DNA from: JBBQWZ01 sp038210135
GTDB taxonomy: Bacteria > Acidobacteriota > Terriglobia > Bryobacterales > Bryobacteraceae
Assembly: GCA_038210135.1 (NCBI GenBank)
Contig: JBBQWZ010000037.1
Span: 9,345 to 73,344, forward strand
Direction: 5' to 3'
Length of the DNA: 64,000 bases
Part shown: in pieces, positions 32,754 to 41,902 of the stretch
Numbering within the stretch: the stretch's first letter is position 1
Layout: each line of letters opens with the position of its first letter
Notes under the pieces: model-generated
The model's database searches: none
What the model was told of the DNA's origin: nothing
Seen by the model: the letters and a program-made list of their open reading frames with translations, nothing else
Made by a program: the position numbers and the translations under genes

Positions 32754-33847
32754 CAGGGGTCAGGGCCCGGAAACAACTGTCGCCGGGCTGCCGGATCCGG
32801 GTGCTGGTAGTGGATGATTCGGTAGTCATTCGCCGGCTGGTGACCCATGCCCTCGAAGAAGACCCGCTGATTGAAGTGGTGGGGTCCGCGCCCGACGGCG
32901 CGCTGGCCCTCGACCGCATCCCGCAGTTAAATCCGGACGCCATCACCTTGGACGTGGAGATGCCGGTGATGGATGGGTTGGAGGCGCTGCGGCGCATCCG
33001 CCGCCTGTATCCAGACTTGCGCGTGATCATGTTCAGCACCTTGACGGCGCGCGGCGCGGCCTCCACCTTCGAGGCGCTGTCGCTGGGGGCCGACGACTAC
33101 GTCACCAAGGCCGCCAACGTGGGTTCGCTGGACAAGTCGATGGCCAGTCTGCGCGCCGATCTGATTCCCAAGATCAAACAATTCTTCCGCTCGGCGGCCG
33201 AAGGCCTGGCGCCGATAGCGCGGCCGCTCGGCGTGCCGTTCGTCCCGGCTGCGCGGGCGGTGCGCGCGCTACGCCCAAAGGTTCTGGTCATCGGGGTTTC
33301 GACCGGCGGACCGGCGGCGCTGGGGCTGGTCATGCCGCGCTTCGAGGCCGGCTTTCCCCTGCCAATCCTGATCGTCCAACACATGCCGCCGATGTTCACG
33401 CGGCTGCTGGCCGAGCGGCTGCAAGCCGGTTCCAAGCTGAAGATCGAAGAGGCGGTCCAGGGCACCCGGGTGGAACCAGGGAAGGTGCTGATCGCGGCTG
33501 GGGACTACCATCTGCGGGTCAGGAAGGACGGCGAAGCGGTGAAGGCCTGTCTCGACCAGTCGCCGCCCGAGAACTCCTGCCGCCCGGCGGTGGATGTGAT
33601 GTTCCGGTCCGTTTCGGAGGTTTACGGAGGCGCCGCCCTGGCGGTGGTCCTTACTGGTATGGGGCAGGACGGGATGCGCGGGGTCCAGTCCTTGAAGGCG
33701 CTGGGAGCGTACGTCATCGCGCAGGACCAGGGGTCGAGCGTCGTCTGGGGGATGCCCGGAGCGGTGGTGGGCGCAGGGCTGGCGGACTGTGTAGTACCGC
33801 TCGACGGAGTCGTGCCGGAGATTCTCCGGCAGATCGGCGGGTATTGA
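32750..33847 (+). CDS. cheB: protein-glutamate methylesterase CheB
   Basis: 365 residues. The N-terminal receiver (D68 in TLDVEMPVMDG, DDS near residue 22) is joined by a ~35-residue linker to the methylesterase domain, with catalytic Ser in GVSTGGPAALG, His in VQHMPPMFT and Asp in GMGQDGMRG. The family demethylates or deamidates receptor glutamate/glutamine after phosphorylation by CheA. Translation is coupled to cheY by a 4-base overlap; cheR follows six bases later. All catalytic residues are present. Confidence 0.95.
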   Translation: MTGVRARKQLSPGCRIRVLVVDDSVVIRRLVTHALEEDPLIEVVGSAPDGALALDRIPQLNPDAITLDVEMPVMDGLEALRRIRRLYPDLRVIMFSTLTARGAASTFEALSLGADDYVTKAANVGSLDKSMASLRADLIPKIKQFFRSAAEGLAPIARPLGVPFVPAARAVRALRPKVLVIGVSTGGPAALGLVMPRFEAGFPLPILIVQHMPPMFTRLLAERLQAGSKLKIEEAVQGTRVEPGKVLIAAGDYHLRVRKDGEAVKACLDQSPPENSCRPAVDVMFRSVSEVYGGAALAVVLTGMGQDGMRGVQSLKALGAYVIAQDQGSSVVWGMPGAVVGAGLADCVVPLDGVVPEILRQIGGY

Positions 33848-33853
33848 GGATCC

Positions 33854-34705
33854 ATGAGCACGATACAGAATCCTCCGGCGGCAGGCGGCGCGGCGGCACT
33901 GGACCCAACCAATTACCGGTTCCTGCAGGAGTACGTCTACCGGGAATCGGGAATTGTCCTCGACCATGACAAGCAGTACCTGATCGAAGCCCGGCTGGTG
34001 CCCATCGTAACCCGGGAAAAACTGGGGTCGTTGAATGACCTGTGTGCGCTGCTCCGAACAGTCAACTCCTCAGCGGTAAAGCAACAGGTGGTCGATTCGA
34101 TGACCACCAACGAAACGCAGTTCTTCCGGGAAATGGCGCATTACGACGCCCTGCGGACGGAGGTGATCCCGCGGCTGGTGGAGCAGCGGCAGGGCTTGCG
34201 GCGGATGACTTTCTGGTCGGCGGCTTCTTCGACCGGTCAGGAAGCCTACAGTCTGGCCATCATGCTTTTAGAGATGGGCCTGGGGGCCTGGAACATTCAA
34301 ATCCTCGGTACCGACCTCTCGACCAAGGTGCTGGAACGGGCGCGCAGCGGCCGGTTCCCCCAGATCGAGGTGAACCGCGGGCTCCCGGTGCAATACCTGT
34401 TGAAATACTTTACGCGGGCGGGCTTGGAGTGGCAGCTGAAAGACGAGGTCCGGCGGATGGTCCGTTTCGAGGGCTTCGACCTGCGCCGGAGCATGCGCGC
34501 CATGGGTCCTTTCGACGTGGTCTTCTGCCGCAACGTAATGATCTATTTCGACGCCGCCACAAAAAAGAAGATCCTCGCGGATATCCGCGGCACCCTGTTC
34601 GGGGGCGGTTACCTGCTGTTGGGCGGCAGCGAGACCACGTTGGGGCTGGACGAGGCCTACCAGCGTACCGCCATCGGCAAGACTGTTTTTTATCGTTGTC
34701 CCTGA
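33854..34705 (+). CDS. cheR: chemoreceptor methyltransferase CheR
   Basis: 283 residues, full length for the family. An N-terminal helical CheR_N domain (FLQEYVYRESGIVLD...) precedes the FFRE motif, motif I WSAASSTGQEAYSLA, the acidic ILGTDLS loop, YFTR, and VVFCRNVMIYFD followed by GGYLLLGGSET. It methylates receptor glutamates with SAM, opposing CheB. Unlike the copy at 27176 this one has every expected segment, so it is the likely working adaptation enzyme. Confidence 0.95.
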   Translation: MSTIQNPPAAGGAAALDPTNYRFLQEYVYRESGIVLDHDKQYLIEARLVPIVTREKLGSLNDLCALLRTVNSSAVKQQVVDSMTTNETQFFREMAHYDALRTEVIPRLVEQRQGLRRMTFWSAASSTGQEAYSLAIMLLEMGLGAWNIQILGTDLSTKVLERARSGRFPQIEVNRGLPVQYLLKYFTRAGLEWQLKDEVRRMVRFEGFDLRRSMRAMGPFDVVFCRNVMIYFDAATKKKILADIRGTLFGGGYLLLGGSETTLGLDEAYQRTAIGKTVFYRCP

Positions 34706-34721
34706 GCCAAGGAGAGTCACC

Positions 34722-35192
34722 ATGCCAGCGATGTTTTCGCTCGAAACATACAAAGAGGATTTGGGACGGATCGCGCACGATATCTTCGAGACCATGCTCG
34801 GCATCGAAGTGCAACCGGCCGACGAGGAATGGCGGCCGGCCGGGGACCGGCTGACCGGGGCGGTGTATCTGGCCGGCGCCTGGAGAGGCGCGGTGCTGCT
34901 GGAGTGCGATCGCTGCCAGGCGTACCATTTCGCTCACCGCCTGATGTCGGTTCCCCTTCCGCAAGAAGTCAACGACGACGTGCGGGACACCATGGGCGAA
35001 CTGGCGAACATGCTGGGGGGCAACCTAAAATCGGTGCTGCCGCACGGCGTCGTGCTGTCGATGCCTTCGGTGGTGGAAGGCAGCGACTACAGCCTGAGAC
35101 TCTGCGGCGGCAAGGCCGTCATTGAGCGCGTCGCCTACCGCTCGCCGGACGGCGTCTTCTGGATCACCCTGGTGGAACTTCCCCAAGCCTGA
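34722..35192 (+). CDS. cheX: CheX-like chemotaxis phosphatase domain protein
   Basis: 156 residues; AAGGAG seven bases before the ATG. The CheC/CheX/FliY-family motif is DTMGELANMLGGN with E93 and N96 in the E-x2-N phosphatase arrangement. A single such motif and the length fit CheX rather than CheC, which has two. CheX homologues hydrolyse phospho-CheY. No CheZ or CheD is present, so this would be the signal-termination enzyme of the system. Last gene of the operon; a hairpin follows at 35258. Confidence 0.85.
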   Translation: MPAMFSLETYKEDLGRIAHDIFETMLGIEVQPADEEWRPAGDRLTGAVYLAGAWRGAVLLECDRCQAYHFAHRLMSVPLPQEVNDDVRDTMGELANMLGGNLKSVLPHGVVLSMPSVVEGSDYSLRLCGGKAVIERVAYRSPDGVFWITLVELPQA

Positions 35193-35257
35193 CGGTACAC
35201 CGGGTCGACCGGACCAGGCGCATTCCAGTGCAAAAATTACTCCTCGCCCCAGCAAGC

Positions 35258-35292
35258 CTTGGTAGCGCGCTAGGAATAGCGCACTATCCAAG
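35258..35292 (+). terminator. hairpin after the chemosensory operon
   Basis: CTTGG (35258-35262) pairs with CCAAG (35288-35292) around an inner perfect stem GCGCTA-GGAA-TAGCGC (35267-35282), with small internal mismatches. It lies 65 bases after the cheX stop. Only a short CCTTTA follows, so if it terminates it is not a canonical U-tract terminator. Confidence 0.4.
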
Positions 35293-35410
35293 CCTTTACT
35301 GTGCTACCCTTCCTGAAACTTGCCTCTGCGTCCCCGCGTCGCTGGACGACTGTAAGTAGAGTCACAGGTGGCGCTAACGGGGTCACCGAGTTCACTCCGA
35401 GGTTCTACAA

Positions 35411-38400
35411 ATGAAACATCGATTCGTTCGCTTTTCGCTCCTGGCCGCCGTGTGCCTTTGCAGCGCCTACTCCACGTTCGCCGCATCGGTCGGAACGGTG
35501 ACCGGCACGATCAAGGATGCCTCCGGCGCGGTAATTCCGAACGTCAAACTCGGCTTGAAAAGCACAACCACCAACACCCTGACCACCGCGACCACGAATC
35601 GCGAGGGCGAATTCCAGTTCATTCAGGTCCCGCCGACCACCTACTCTCTGACCGCCGAGATTTCCGGCTTCAAGAAGACGGCGGTCTCGAACGTCCTCGT
35701 TCAGGTCGATCAGAATACCCACGTCGATCTCACTCTCCAAGTGGGAAGCACCGGCGAATCGGTGACCATCAGCGATGCGGCTCCGATTCTTTCGAGCGAG
35801 AAAACGACGCTCAGCTCCGTCGTCGACAGCACCAGCATTTCCAACCTGCCGCTGAATGGACGCCAAGCCCTCGACATCGCGCTCGTCACTCCGGGGGTCA
35901 CGCCCACCGCCACCGGGACGCAGGTTCTCAGCTTCAACGTCGCCGGAGCCCGCTCCCAGTCGAACACCTACCTTTGGGACGGCGTCAGCAATATGGACAC
36001 GCAGGTCAACGGCAACTTGAACAACTTCCGGGTCGCCGAAGCGATTCAGGAATTCTCGGTGCAAACCAGCGTTGCCAGTGCGGAATTTGGCCGTGGAACC
36101 GGCGGACAGGTCAGCATGGTTACCAAGAGCGGCACGAATTCCCTGCACGGCTCCGCCTTCGAATACCTGCGCAACGACGCCTTCGACGCCACCGATTTCT
36201 TCATAAACAAGGCGAAGGGCACGAAGACGCCCCTGCATCGCAACCAGTTCGGCGGCAGCCTTGGCGGACCCCTCAAGCGGGACAAGCTCTTCATCTTCGG
36301 AACCTTTGAAGAATTCCGCCAGGTCGCGCCGACGCCCAGCCTGACGCGCGTTCCGACGGATGCCGAACGGGCGCTGGTCACCGACCCGATTTCGAAAGCC
36401 CTGCTCAAATTCTGGCCTACGCCGAACACGTCCGCGGGCTCGAACAACTTCATCGGCAACGTAGGTTCGACGACCTTCGACTACACCGGTCTGGTCAAGC
36501 TCGACTACCATCTCTCGGATCGCGACATCATCAGCGGCCGCTTCGCCAACTACCAGGGCGCGACCTTTACTCCAGGCGCGATCCCCGGCACCGGCGGAAA
36601 CGGCAACACGCCCATCAGCCGCAATGGCGTCTTTACCGAAACCCATACCTTCAGCCCCACGCTGTTGAACGAATTCCGCGCCGGCTACTCGCGCAATCAG
36701 ACGTTCATTACCGTGCAGGATCAGGCCATCAACGCCGCCTCCCTATTCCAGGCCAACGGCGTTGCGCTTCCGGGTGTCGTCGATGGCTCGAAGAACGTCC
36801 AGGACGCCGGCTTGCCCACCGTCTCCATATCGGGCGGATACGCTACCCTCGGCAGCACCACCAATCTTCCTCAGGGACGCATCACCAACACGATGGAAAT
36901 CTACGACAACATGTCGTGGCTTTCGCCCTTCGGCGCTACGAAGCATTCGCTGCGCTTCGGCTACCACGCCCGCCGCGAACAGGCCCGGCGCTATCTCGAT
37001 AGCAACGAACGCGGTACGTTCAGCTTCCTGAACTGGGCGGACTTCGCGAGCGGCCAGGTGAACAGCTCGAACTTCAAGACTGGCAACACGCTGGTCTACT
37101 GGGATCGCATCCCGTTCGACTTCTACATCCAGGATCAGTACAAGGTCAAAAGCAACCTGACCATTAACTACGGCCTTCGCTACGAATATCCGACCGCGAT
37201 CCATCAAGTCCGCAACGCCGCGGTGAACTTCGTTCCGAACGTCGGCCCCGTCCTGCTCGGCACCGGTCAGCTGCTGACCATCGATCCGGCCAAGGTCGGC
37301 CTCAATGCTCTGGTTCTTTCTTCCTCGCCTGTCAAGCTCGACGACACCGGCGTGGTGAAGGACAAGAACAACTTCGCGCCTGTCCTCGGCGTCGCCTATA
37401 CGCCGCACATCGCGAAGAAGCTGTTCGGCGAAGATGCCACCGTGATCCGCTTCGGATTCCGCGTCGGCTTTGACGACATCTTTAACAACATCCCCGCCAA
37501 TATGGGCCTCAATGCGCCGTATAACCTCGGCACGACGCAGACCGCCTTCGTCACCCAGCCCGCGAAGTTCAGCTACGCGACCGGCTTCAACCAGAACGTG
37601 CCGCTGGTCAAACTCGACGCCAGCGGCAAACCGCTCGTCGGGCTTGTCGGCTTCAGCGCCGAGGACCCCAACATCCGCAGCGCGTACCTCTACCAGTACA
37701 ACTTCGGCATCCAGCGCCTGCTGACGCGCGAACTCTCCCTTGAACTCGACTACGTCGGCAGCACCGGCCACAAGCTCGGCCTGTTCATCGATCAGAATCA
37801 ACCGACCGTCACGGTGAAGGATCCGACGATCATTGGCAACAAGGCGCCGAACGTCCAGGTCTATCCGTACCCCACGGTCGGTTCCGTGGGCACCGGCATC
37901 AGCGCGGGCAACTCGAATTACAACGGCGGCGTCTTCACCCTTAAGTACGTGTCGCGCGGCGGCTACTTCATTCAGTCGGCGTACACGCTGAGCAAGTCGA
38001 TCGACACCAACTCGGCATACTTCGGATCGAGCGGCGAATCGAGCAGCGCCGCCAACCCGCGTCAGCTCAACCTCGATCGCGGTCCGTCTTCCTTCGATAC
38101 CCGGCAGCGCTTCGTCACCGTCTACAACATCCCCGTGCCGATCGGACCGGGCCATCGCCTGATGGGCTCGAACAACATCGTCAACCAGGAGGTGTTCGGC
38201 GGCTGGACGATTTCCGGGATCACCAGTCTCCAGAGCGGCCAGCCTTTCACGGTCGCGAACACGTCGAACGACTTCAGCGGCTTCAACCAGTTCGCCGATC
38301 GTCCCGACCTCGTCGGCTCAGGCGCGCTGCACACCGACTACAGCAATCCCGACGTTGCCATCGACATCTCTCGCTTCGGCTGCTCGCGTTCGGCCACCGG

Positions 38401-38728
38401 AGCCCTCACCTGCGCGAATCCCCCCACCGGCCGCGTTGGAACCTCGGGCCGCAATCAGTTCTACGGACCCCACCTCGCCAACTTCGACTTCACGGCGCAG
38501 AAATCGTTCCGTCTCTGGAACGATTCAAGCAAGCTCACCTTCCGTGCGGAGTTCTTCAATTTGTTCAATCACACCAACTTCTCGAACCCCGTCCGAAATA
38601 TGGGCAGCGCAAGTTTCGGCCGCATCACCCAAACCGTGGGCAGCGCCACCGCAACCTCCGTCGGCACGACTGCCGGGGCCGTCGGCGGCGCACGCCAGAT
38701 CCAAATGGCGCTGCGTCTTTCCTTCTAA
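35411..38728 (+). CDS. TonB-dependent receptor, Oar-like, with carboxypeptidase-regulatory domain
   Basis: 1105 residues. After a signal peptide (FSLLAAVCLCSAYSTFAAS) comes a carboxypeptidase-regulatory-like beta domain (GTVTGTIKDASGAVIPNV... at about 25-110). The plug follows (SISNLPLNGRQALDIALVTPGV, GGQVSMVTKSGTN), then a long outer-membrane barrel ending in LRLSF with a terminal Phe, as expected for Bam-dependent insertion. This Oar-type receptor is highly expanded in Acidobacteriota, where it is thought to import glycans or other large ligands. No substrate-specific neighbour is visible. It appears monocistronic, with strong hairpins on both sides. Confidence 0.92.
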   Translation: MKHRFVRFSLLAAVCLCSAYSTFAASVGTVTGTIKDASGAVIPNVKLGLKSTTTNTLTTATTNREGEFQFIQVPPTTYSLTAEISGFKKTAVSNVLVQVDQNTHVDLTLQVGSTGESVTISDAAPILSSEKTTLSSVVDSTSISNLPLNGRQALDIALVTPGVTPTATGTQVLSFNVAGARSQSNTYLWDGVSNMDTQVNGNLNNFRVAEAIQEFSVQTSVASAEFGRGTGGQVSMVTKSGTNSLHGSAFEYLRNDAFDATDFFINKAKGTKTPLHRNQFGGSLGGPLKRDKLFIFGTFEEFRQVAPTPSLTRVPTDAERALVTDPISKALLKFWPTPNTSAGSNNFIGNVGSTTFDYTGLVKLDYHLSDRDIISGRFANYQGATFTPGAIPGTGGNGNTPISRNGVFTETHTFSPTLLNEFRAGYSRNQTFITVQDQAINAASLFQANGVALPGVVDGSKNVQDAGLPTVSISGGYATLGSTTNLPQGRITNTMEIYDNMSWLSPFGATKHSLRFGYHARREQARRYLDSNERGTFSFLNWADFASGQVNSSNFKTGNTLVYWDRIPFDFYIQDQYKVKSNLTINYGLRYEYPTAIHQVRNAAVNFVPNVGPVLLGTGQLLTIDPAKVGLNALVLSSSPVKLDDTGVVKDKNNFAPVLGVAYTPHIAKKLFGEDATVIRFGFRVGFDDIFNNIPANMGLNAPYNLGTTQTAFVTQPAKFSYATGFNQNVPLVKLDASGKPLVGLVGFSAEDPNIRSAYLYQYNFGIQRLLTRELSLELDYVGSTGHKLGLFIDQNQPTVTVKDPTIIGNKAPNVQVYPYPTVGSVGTGISAGNSNYNGGVFTLKYVSRGGYFIQSAYTLSKSIDTNSAYFGSSGESSSAANPRQLNLDRGPSSFDTRQRFVTVYNIPVPIGPGHRLMGSNNIVNQEVFGGWTISGITSLQSGQPFTVANTSNDFSGFNQFADRPDLVGSGALHTDYSNPDVAIDISRFGCSRSATGALTCANPPTGRVGTSGRNQFYGPHLANFDFTAQKSFRLWNDSSKLTFRAEFFNLFNHTNFSNPVRNMGSASFGRITQTVGSATATSVGTTAGAVGGARQIQMALRLSF

Positions 38729-38767
38729 CGGACCTTTGACCGGGAACTCCGCGGGGATGCCACGCAC

Positions 38768-38803
38768 AGGACCGCCCTCGAAGCGTTGATGGAGGGTGGT
38801 CCT
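38768..38803 (+). terminator. strong hairpin downstream of the TonB receptor gene
   Basis: AGGACCGCCCTC (38768-38779) pairs with GAGGGTGGTCCT (38792-38803) over 12 positions including one G-T pair, with a 12-base loop. It begins 39 bases after the receptor stop. The downstream sequence is C/T-rich but lacks a clean T-run. Confidence 0.5.
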
Positions 38804-38939
38804 TCCCGATGACCTTCCTCCGAAAATCCGCACAAAGGTGAACGCAGAATCGGGTGAATTGAAAGAGAAGAGATCCTTTTGTTCGAACGCTACTAATCTA
38901 CGCTCGCCGCATCCGCTGTTCTCCTGCGGAGCGTAAAAC

Positions 38940-40001
38940 ATGAAATTCGTGACCATCCTTATCGCCTCGACAGTCGGTCTGACCAGCGCCTCCGCGGCTC
39001 AGCAAGCTTCGAAAGATCCCGTCACCGCACACTATGGAACTTGCGGAGCCGCTAACGGCGGCGGGCCGAATTCTACCAACTATTACGGCACGGGTAACCC
39101 CTGCGCCTTTACCTACAGCATTCCCGAGGACCGCATGAATCAGGTTCTTACCAATGTTCCGTACTGCACGATGTACAGCCGCACCCAAGTCAACTGTTCG
39201 CTCGCGCTGCGGGGCAATTACGGCCAGATGCAGCTCGACCGCCGCGACGGCGCCGGTGCCGGCGGCGGCAAGCAACCTGGCTCCGCGCCCAATCTCTCTC
39301 TCCCCAACGCGCCCCCCTCGAATCTCACTCCGGTGAATCACGCCGATGCCGAACGCCTGTGGCAGCGCAGCGTGATCTTGATCGATCGCAACAACTATCG
39401 CGACGCAATTCCGCTGCTCCTCCAGGCCGGACGTATGGGACACGCCAAGGCGCAGTCCGCGCTCGGAATCGCCTATCAGGATGCCAACGGAGTGAAAGGT
39501 GACGACCACGCCGCCGCTTACTGGTTCGGTCTCGCCGCCGCACAAAATCACCGCGCGGCCCAATACGCTCTTGCCGGTATGTACGAAGAAGGCGAAGGAG
39601 GTCTGCCCAAGGATCAGGCGATGGCAGCCGCGCTATATATCAAGAGCGCGAACCAGGGTTATGACAAAGCCCAACTCGCCCTTGGCATCTGCCACGAACT
39701 CGGCGAAGGCGTTCCGCGCGACCGGGCAAGAGCGATCGCTCTGATCCGGCGGTCCGGGCTTGCTCGTGAGATTGCCGACGTCCTCGATAACCCGAAGACT
39801 CCGGCTAGATTTGCGAACGAAGCTGCGCTAACGGCCTACTTGAACACCCTTCGCGCCGCGCAGATTGCACGGCAGAATCAGACTGGTTACCAGCCGGCCG
39901 GAAACCGCATGGACCCCTACCTCAATCAGAACTCCGACTACTGGCGCTTAAGGAGATGGCAAGAGCGTCCCCGCTGCGAAAACTGGAATTGCAAGAACTA
40001 A
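38940..40001 (+). CDS. secreted Sel1-like repeat protein
   Basis: 353 residues; ATG at 38940 with GGAG eight bases upstream. A signal peptide (FVTILIASTVGLTSASA) leads to a ~110-residue cysteine-containing N-domain (YGTCGAANGGG, NYYGTGNPCAF, VPYCTMYSR). A set of about four Sel1/TPR-like repeats follows (~135-265: AKAQSALGIAYQDANGV, AAQYALAGMYEEGEGG, AQLALGICHELGEGV). The tail is rich in Asn, Arg and Trp. Sel1 repeats mediate protein binding; no partner can be named. The Cys-rich front domain was not recognised. Confidence 0.82.
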   Translation: MKFVTILIASTVGLTSASAAQQASKDPVTAHYGTCGAANGGGPNSTNYYGTGNPCAFTYSIPEDRMNQVLTNVPYCTMYSRTQVNCSLALRGNYGQMQLDRRDGAGAGGGKQPGSAPNLSLPNAPPSNLTPVNHADAERLWQRSVILIDRNNYRDAIPLLLQAGRMGHAKAQSALGIAYQDANGVKGDDHAAAYWFGLAAAQNHRAAQYALAGMYEEGEGGLPKDQAMAAALYIKSANQGYDKAQLALGICHELGEGVPRDRARAIALIRRSGLAREIADVLDNPKTPARFANEAALTAYLNTLRAAQIARQNQTGYQPAGNRMDPYLNQNSDYWRLRRWQERPRCENWNCKN

Positions 40002-40155
40002 GCGACACCGGCGGATATCTTCAAAAAACCGGAACGGCTTTCATCTGCATTGCCGGCTTGGGCGGATCACCACTTGGTTGGCCGCCCGTCGATCCTAGCC
40101 AACCCCAAAAACGTACGCATCTTACAATGCGTGCTCTGTTATCTTAAGGGTTAAC

Positions 40156-40593
40156 GTGTTCGAAGCTGGCGCACTTTTGAATCTGTTTTGGGTCGGACTG
40201 TGCATTAGCGCGGTCTCGCTCCAACTGCGCTCAGACTCTCGCCGCGCCGCGAATCGCCGGTCGAGAATCCGCGGCGGACTCGCCGTATTTCTTGCCGTCG
40301 TTGCCCTGTTCCCCTGCGTATCCGCCACCGACGATTCCATCCGCGTCGAGTATCTCGCCTCTCAGCAGCAGCCTGCCTCGGGTGCTCTCCCTGAAACTTC
40401 GCACGACAAGAATCTCGTCACCCTGGTCCGGCTCTTTGAAGTCCTTGAGTCGGCCCAGATTGTGGTCGGTTTGGTCATCGCCGCCATCCTCTTCTTCTTC
40501 GCTCTCGTCTCCTTGTCGAGGCCTGCTTCGATCGACCGGCTGATGCCGGCTCTGTCCGGCCGCGCTCCGCCCTCCTGCGAATTCGCGCTGTAA
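40156..40593 (+). CDS. small membrane protein leading the metal-efflux operon
   Basis: 145 residues from a GTG at 40156 (AAGGG upstream). Three hydrophobic segments are visible: residues 5-22 (GALLNLFWVGLCISAVSL), 41-56 (LAVFLAVVALFPCVSA) and 101-118 (AQIVVGLVIAAILFFFAL). It has no recognised domain. It is 58 bases ahead of the outer-membrane factor gene on the same strand and so probably belongs to the efflux operon. A few His and Asp residues in the middle loop could bind metal, but this is only a guess. Confidence 0.65.
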   Translation: MFEAGALLNLFWVGLCISAVSLQLRSDSRRAANRRSRIRGGLAVFLAVVALFPCVSATDDSIRVEYLASQQQPASGALPETSHDKNLVTLVRLFEVLESAQIVVGLVIAAILFFFALVSLSRPASIDRLMPALSGRAPPSCEFAL

Positions 40594-40619
40594 TCGGCCG
40601 CCCCTCTTCCAATCACAGC

Positions 40620-40640
40620 CCCTCGCTCCCCAAGCGAGGG
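40620..40640 (+). promoter_or_regulatory. hairpin directly before the czcC-like ribosome binding site
   Basis: CCCTCGCT (40620-40627) and AGCGAGGG (40633-40640) form a perfect 8-bp stem with a CCCCA loop. The AAGGAG ribosome binding site of the next gene begins immediately after. The stem could protect the 3' mRNA, act as an intra-operon attenuator, or limit ribosome access. No T-run follows. Confidence 0.45.
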
Positions 40641-40651
40641 AAGGAGATTCC

Positions 40652-41902
40652 ATGAAGTCCTTTCTCGTGGCCTTGTGCCTCGGAGGATCTGCATTTGCAC
40701 AGGTCCAATCGTCTCCCCTAACCATCGACCAGGCGTTAGAGGAAGCCCTGCAGAAAAACATTTCCCTACTGGCCGAAAAACTCAATATCCAGATCGCCGA
40801 CGCGCGCATCCTGCAGGCCCGGCTGCGACCCAATCCGCTGCTGTCTTTCAGCCAGATTTACGTGAACCTGTTCGGCACCGGAGTCACTCCCGAGAACAGC
40901 GCCGGCCCCAGCGAAAGCGACGCCCGCATCGATTGGATCTTCGAGCGCGGCGGCAAACGCGAACGCCGCGCCGAAGTCGCCACCGCCGCCAAAACCGTTG
41001 CCGAGCTGAACCTGATCAACACCGTCCGCCAACTCCGGCTCGACGTCCAGAACGCTTTCGTGGACCTGCTTTCCGCGAAAAGCAGTCTGGCGCTGACGCA
41101 GGAGAATCTGAAATCCCTCCAAAGTCTCGTCGACATCAACGGGGCGCGCGTCAAAAGCGGAGACCTCGCCGAAGTCGAACTCAAGCGTTCCCGGCTCGCC
41201 GCTCTCCAGTTTCAAAATTCCGTCAGGCAGGCCGAACTTCGCGTCCGCATCGCGTCCACCCGGCTGCAATTGGTTCTCGGAAGAGCTCCCTCAACCACCT
41301 TCGACGTCAGCGGAGATCTGCGGAGCGATCGCGATTCCGTCAGCCTCGACGACCTGATGCGCATCGCCATCGAGCTACGTCCGGACCTGAAAGCGACCCG
41401 CAAAGACGCCGATCGCGCCCGCTCCGATATCGGACTCCAAACCGCCATTTCCAAACAGGACTACCAGGTCGGTGCCCAATATAACGCCCAGTACAGCTAT
41501 GCCAACGGCAAAACCATGAGCTTCTTCTTCCAGATTCCGCTCGCCATTTACAACCGGAACCAAGGGGAAATCGAACGCGCCAAGCGGGAAAATCAGCAGC
41601 TCCTCACCCGCGTCCGCGCCCTCGAACAGCAAGTTGCTTCCGAGGTCCGGACCGCCTGGGATCAATACCAGACCGCCGGGCGATTGGTGGACACAATCGG
41701 CACCTCCATGCTGGCGCAGGCTCGCGAAGTTCGCGATACCACCGAATATTCGTACCGCCGCGGCGAGGCCTCGCTCGTTGAATTCCTGGACGCGCAGCGA
41801 ACTTTCAACGACACAGTACAGAGCTATAACGATGCGCGCAGCGACTATGCGCGAGGCCTCTATCTGCTCGAGGCGGTGACCGCGAAGGGAGTACGGCCTT
41901 GA
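40652..41902 (+). CDS. czcC: TolC-family outer membrane factor (CzcC-like)
   Basis: 416 residues; AAGGAG six bases before the ATG and a signal peptide (FLVALCLGGSAFAQ). Two OEP repeats are visible, with long coiled-coil helices (SLTIDQALEEALQKNI-type start, later VRTAWDQYQTAGRLVDTI and YRRGEASLVEFLDAQRTF). The family forms the trimeric outer-membrane channel of a tripartite pump. Its stop overlaps the adaptor gene by four bases, which fixes its partner. The metal assignment comes from the RND subunit downstream. Confidence 0.92.
   Translation: MKSFLVALCLGGSAFAQVQSSPLTIDQALEEALQKNISLLAEKLNIQIADARILQARLRPNPLLSFSQIYVNLFGTGVTPENSAGPSESDARIDWIFERGGKRERRAEVATAAKTVAELNLINTVRQLRLDVQNAFVDLLSAKSSLALTQENLKSLQSLVDINGARVKSGDLAEVELKRSRLAALQFQNSVRQAELRVRIASTRLQLVLGRAPSTTFDVSGDLRSDRDSVSLDDLMRIAIELRPDLKATRKDADRARSDIGLQTAISKQDYQVGAQYNAQYSYANGKTMSFFFQIPLAIYNRNQGEIERAKRENQQLLTRVRALEQQVASEVRTAWDQYQTAGRLVDTIGTSMLAQAREVRDTTEYSYRRGEASLVEFLDAQRTFNDTVQSYNDARSDYARGLYLLEAVTAKGVRP

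Noticed and set aside
35405..36646. 413-codon minus-strand frame opposite the receptor 5' end
   Set aside because: Antisense shadow of the signal peptide and plug region.
36743..38155. 470-codon open frame on the minus strand opposite the TonB receptor
   Set aside because: Antisense shadow of a well-supported outer-membrane receptor; no recognisable protein features.
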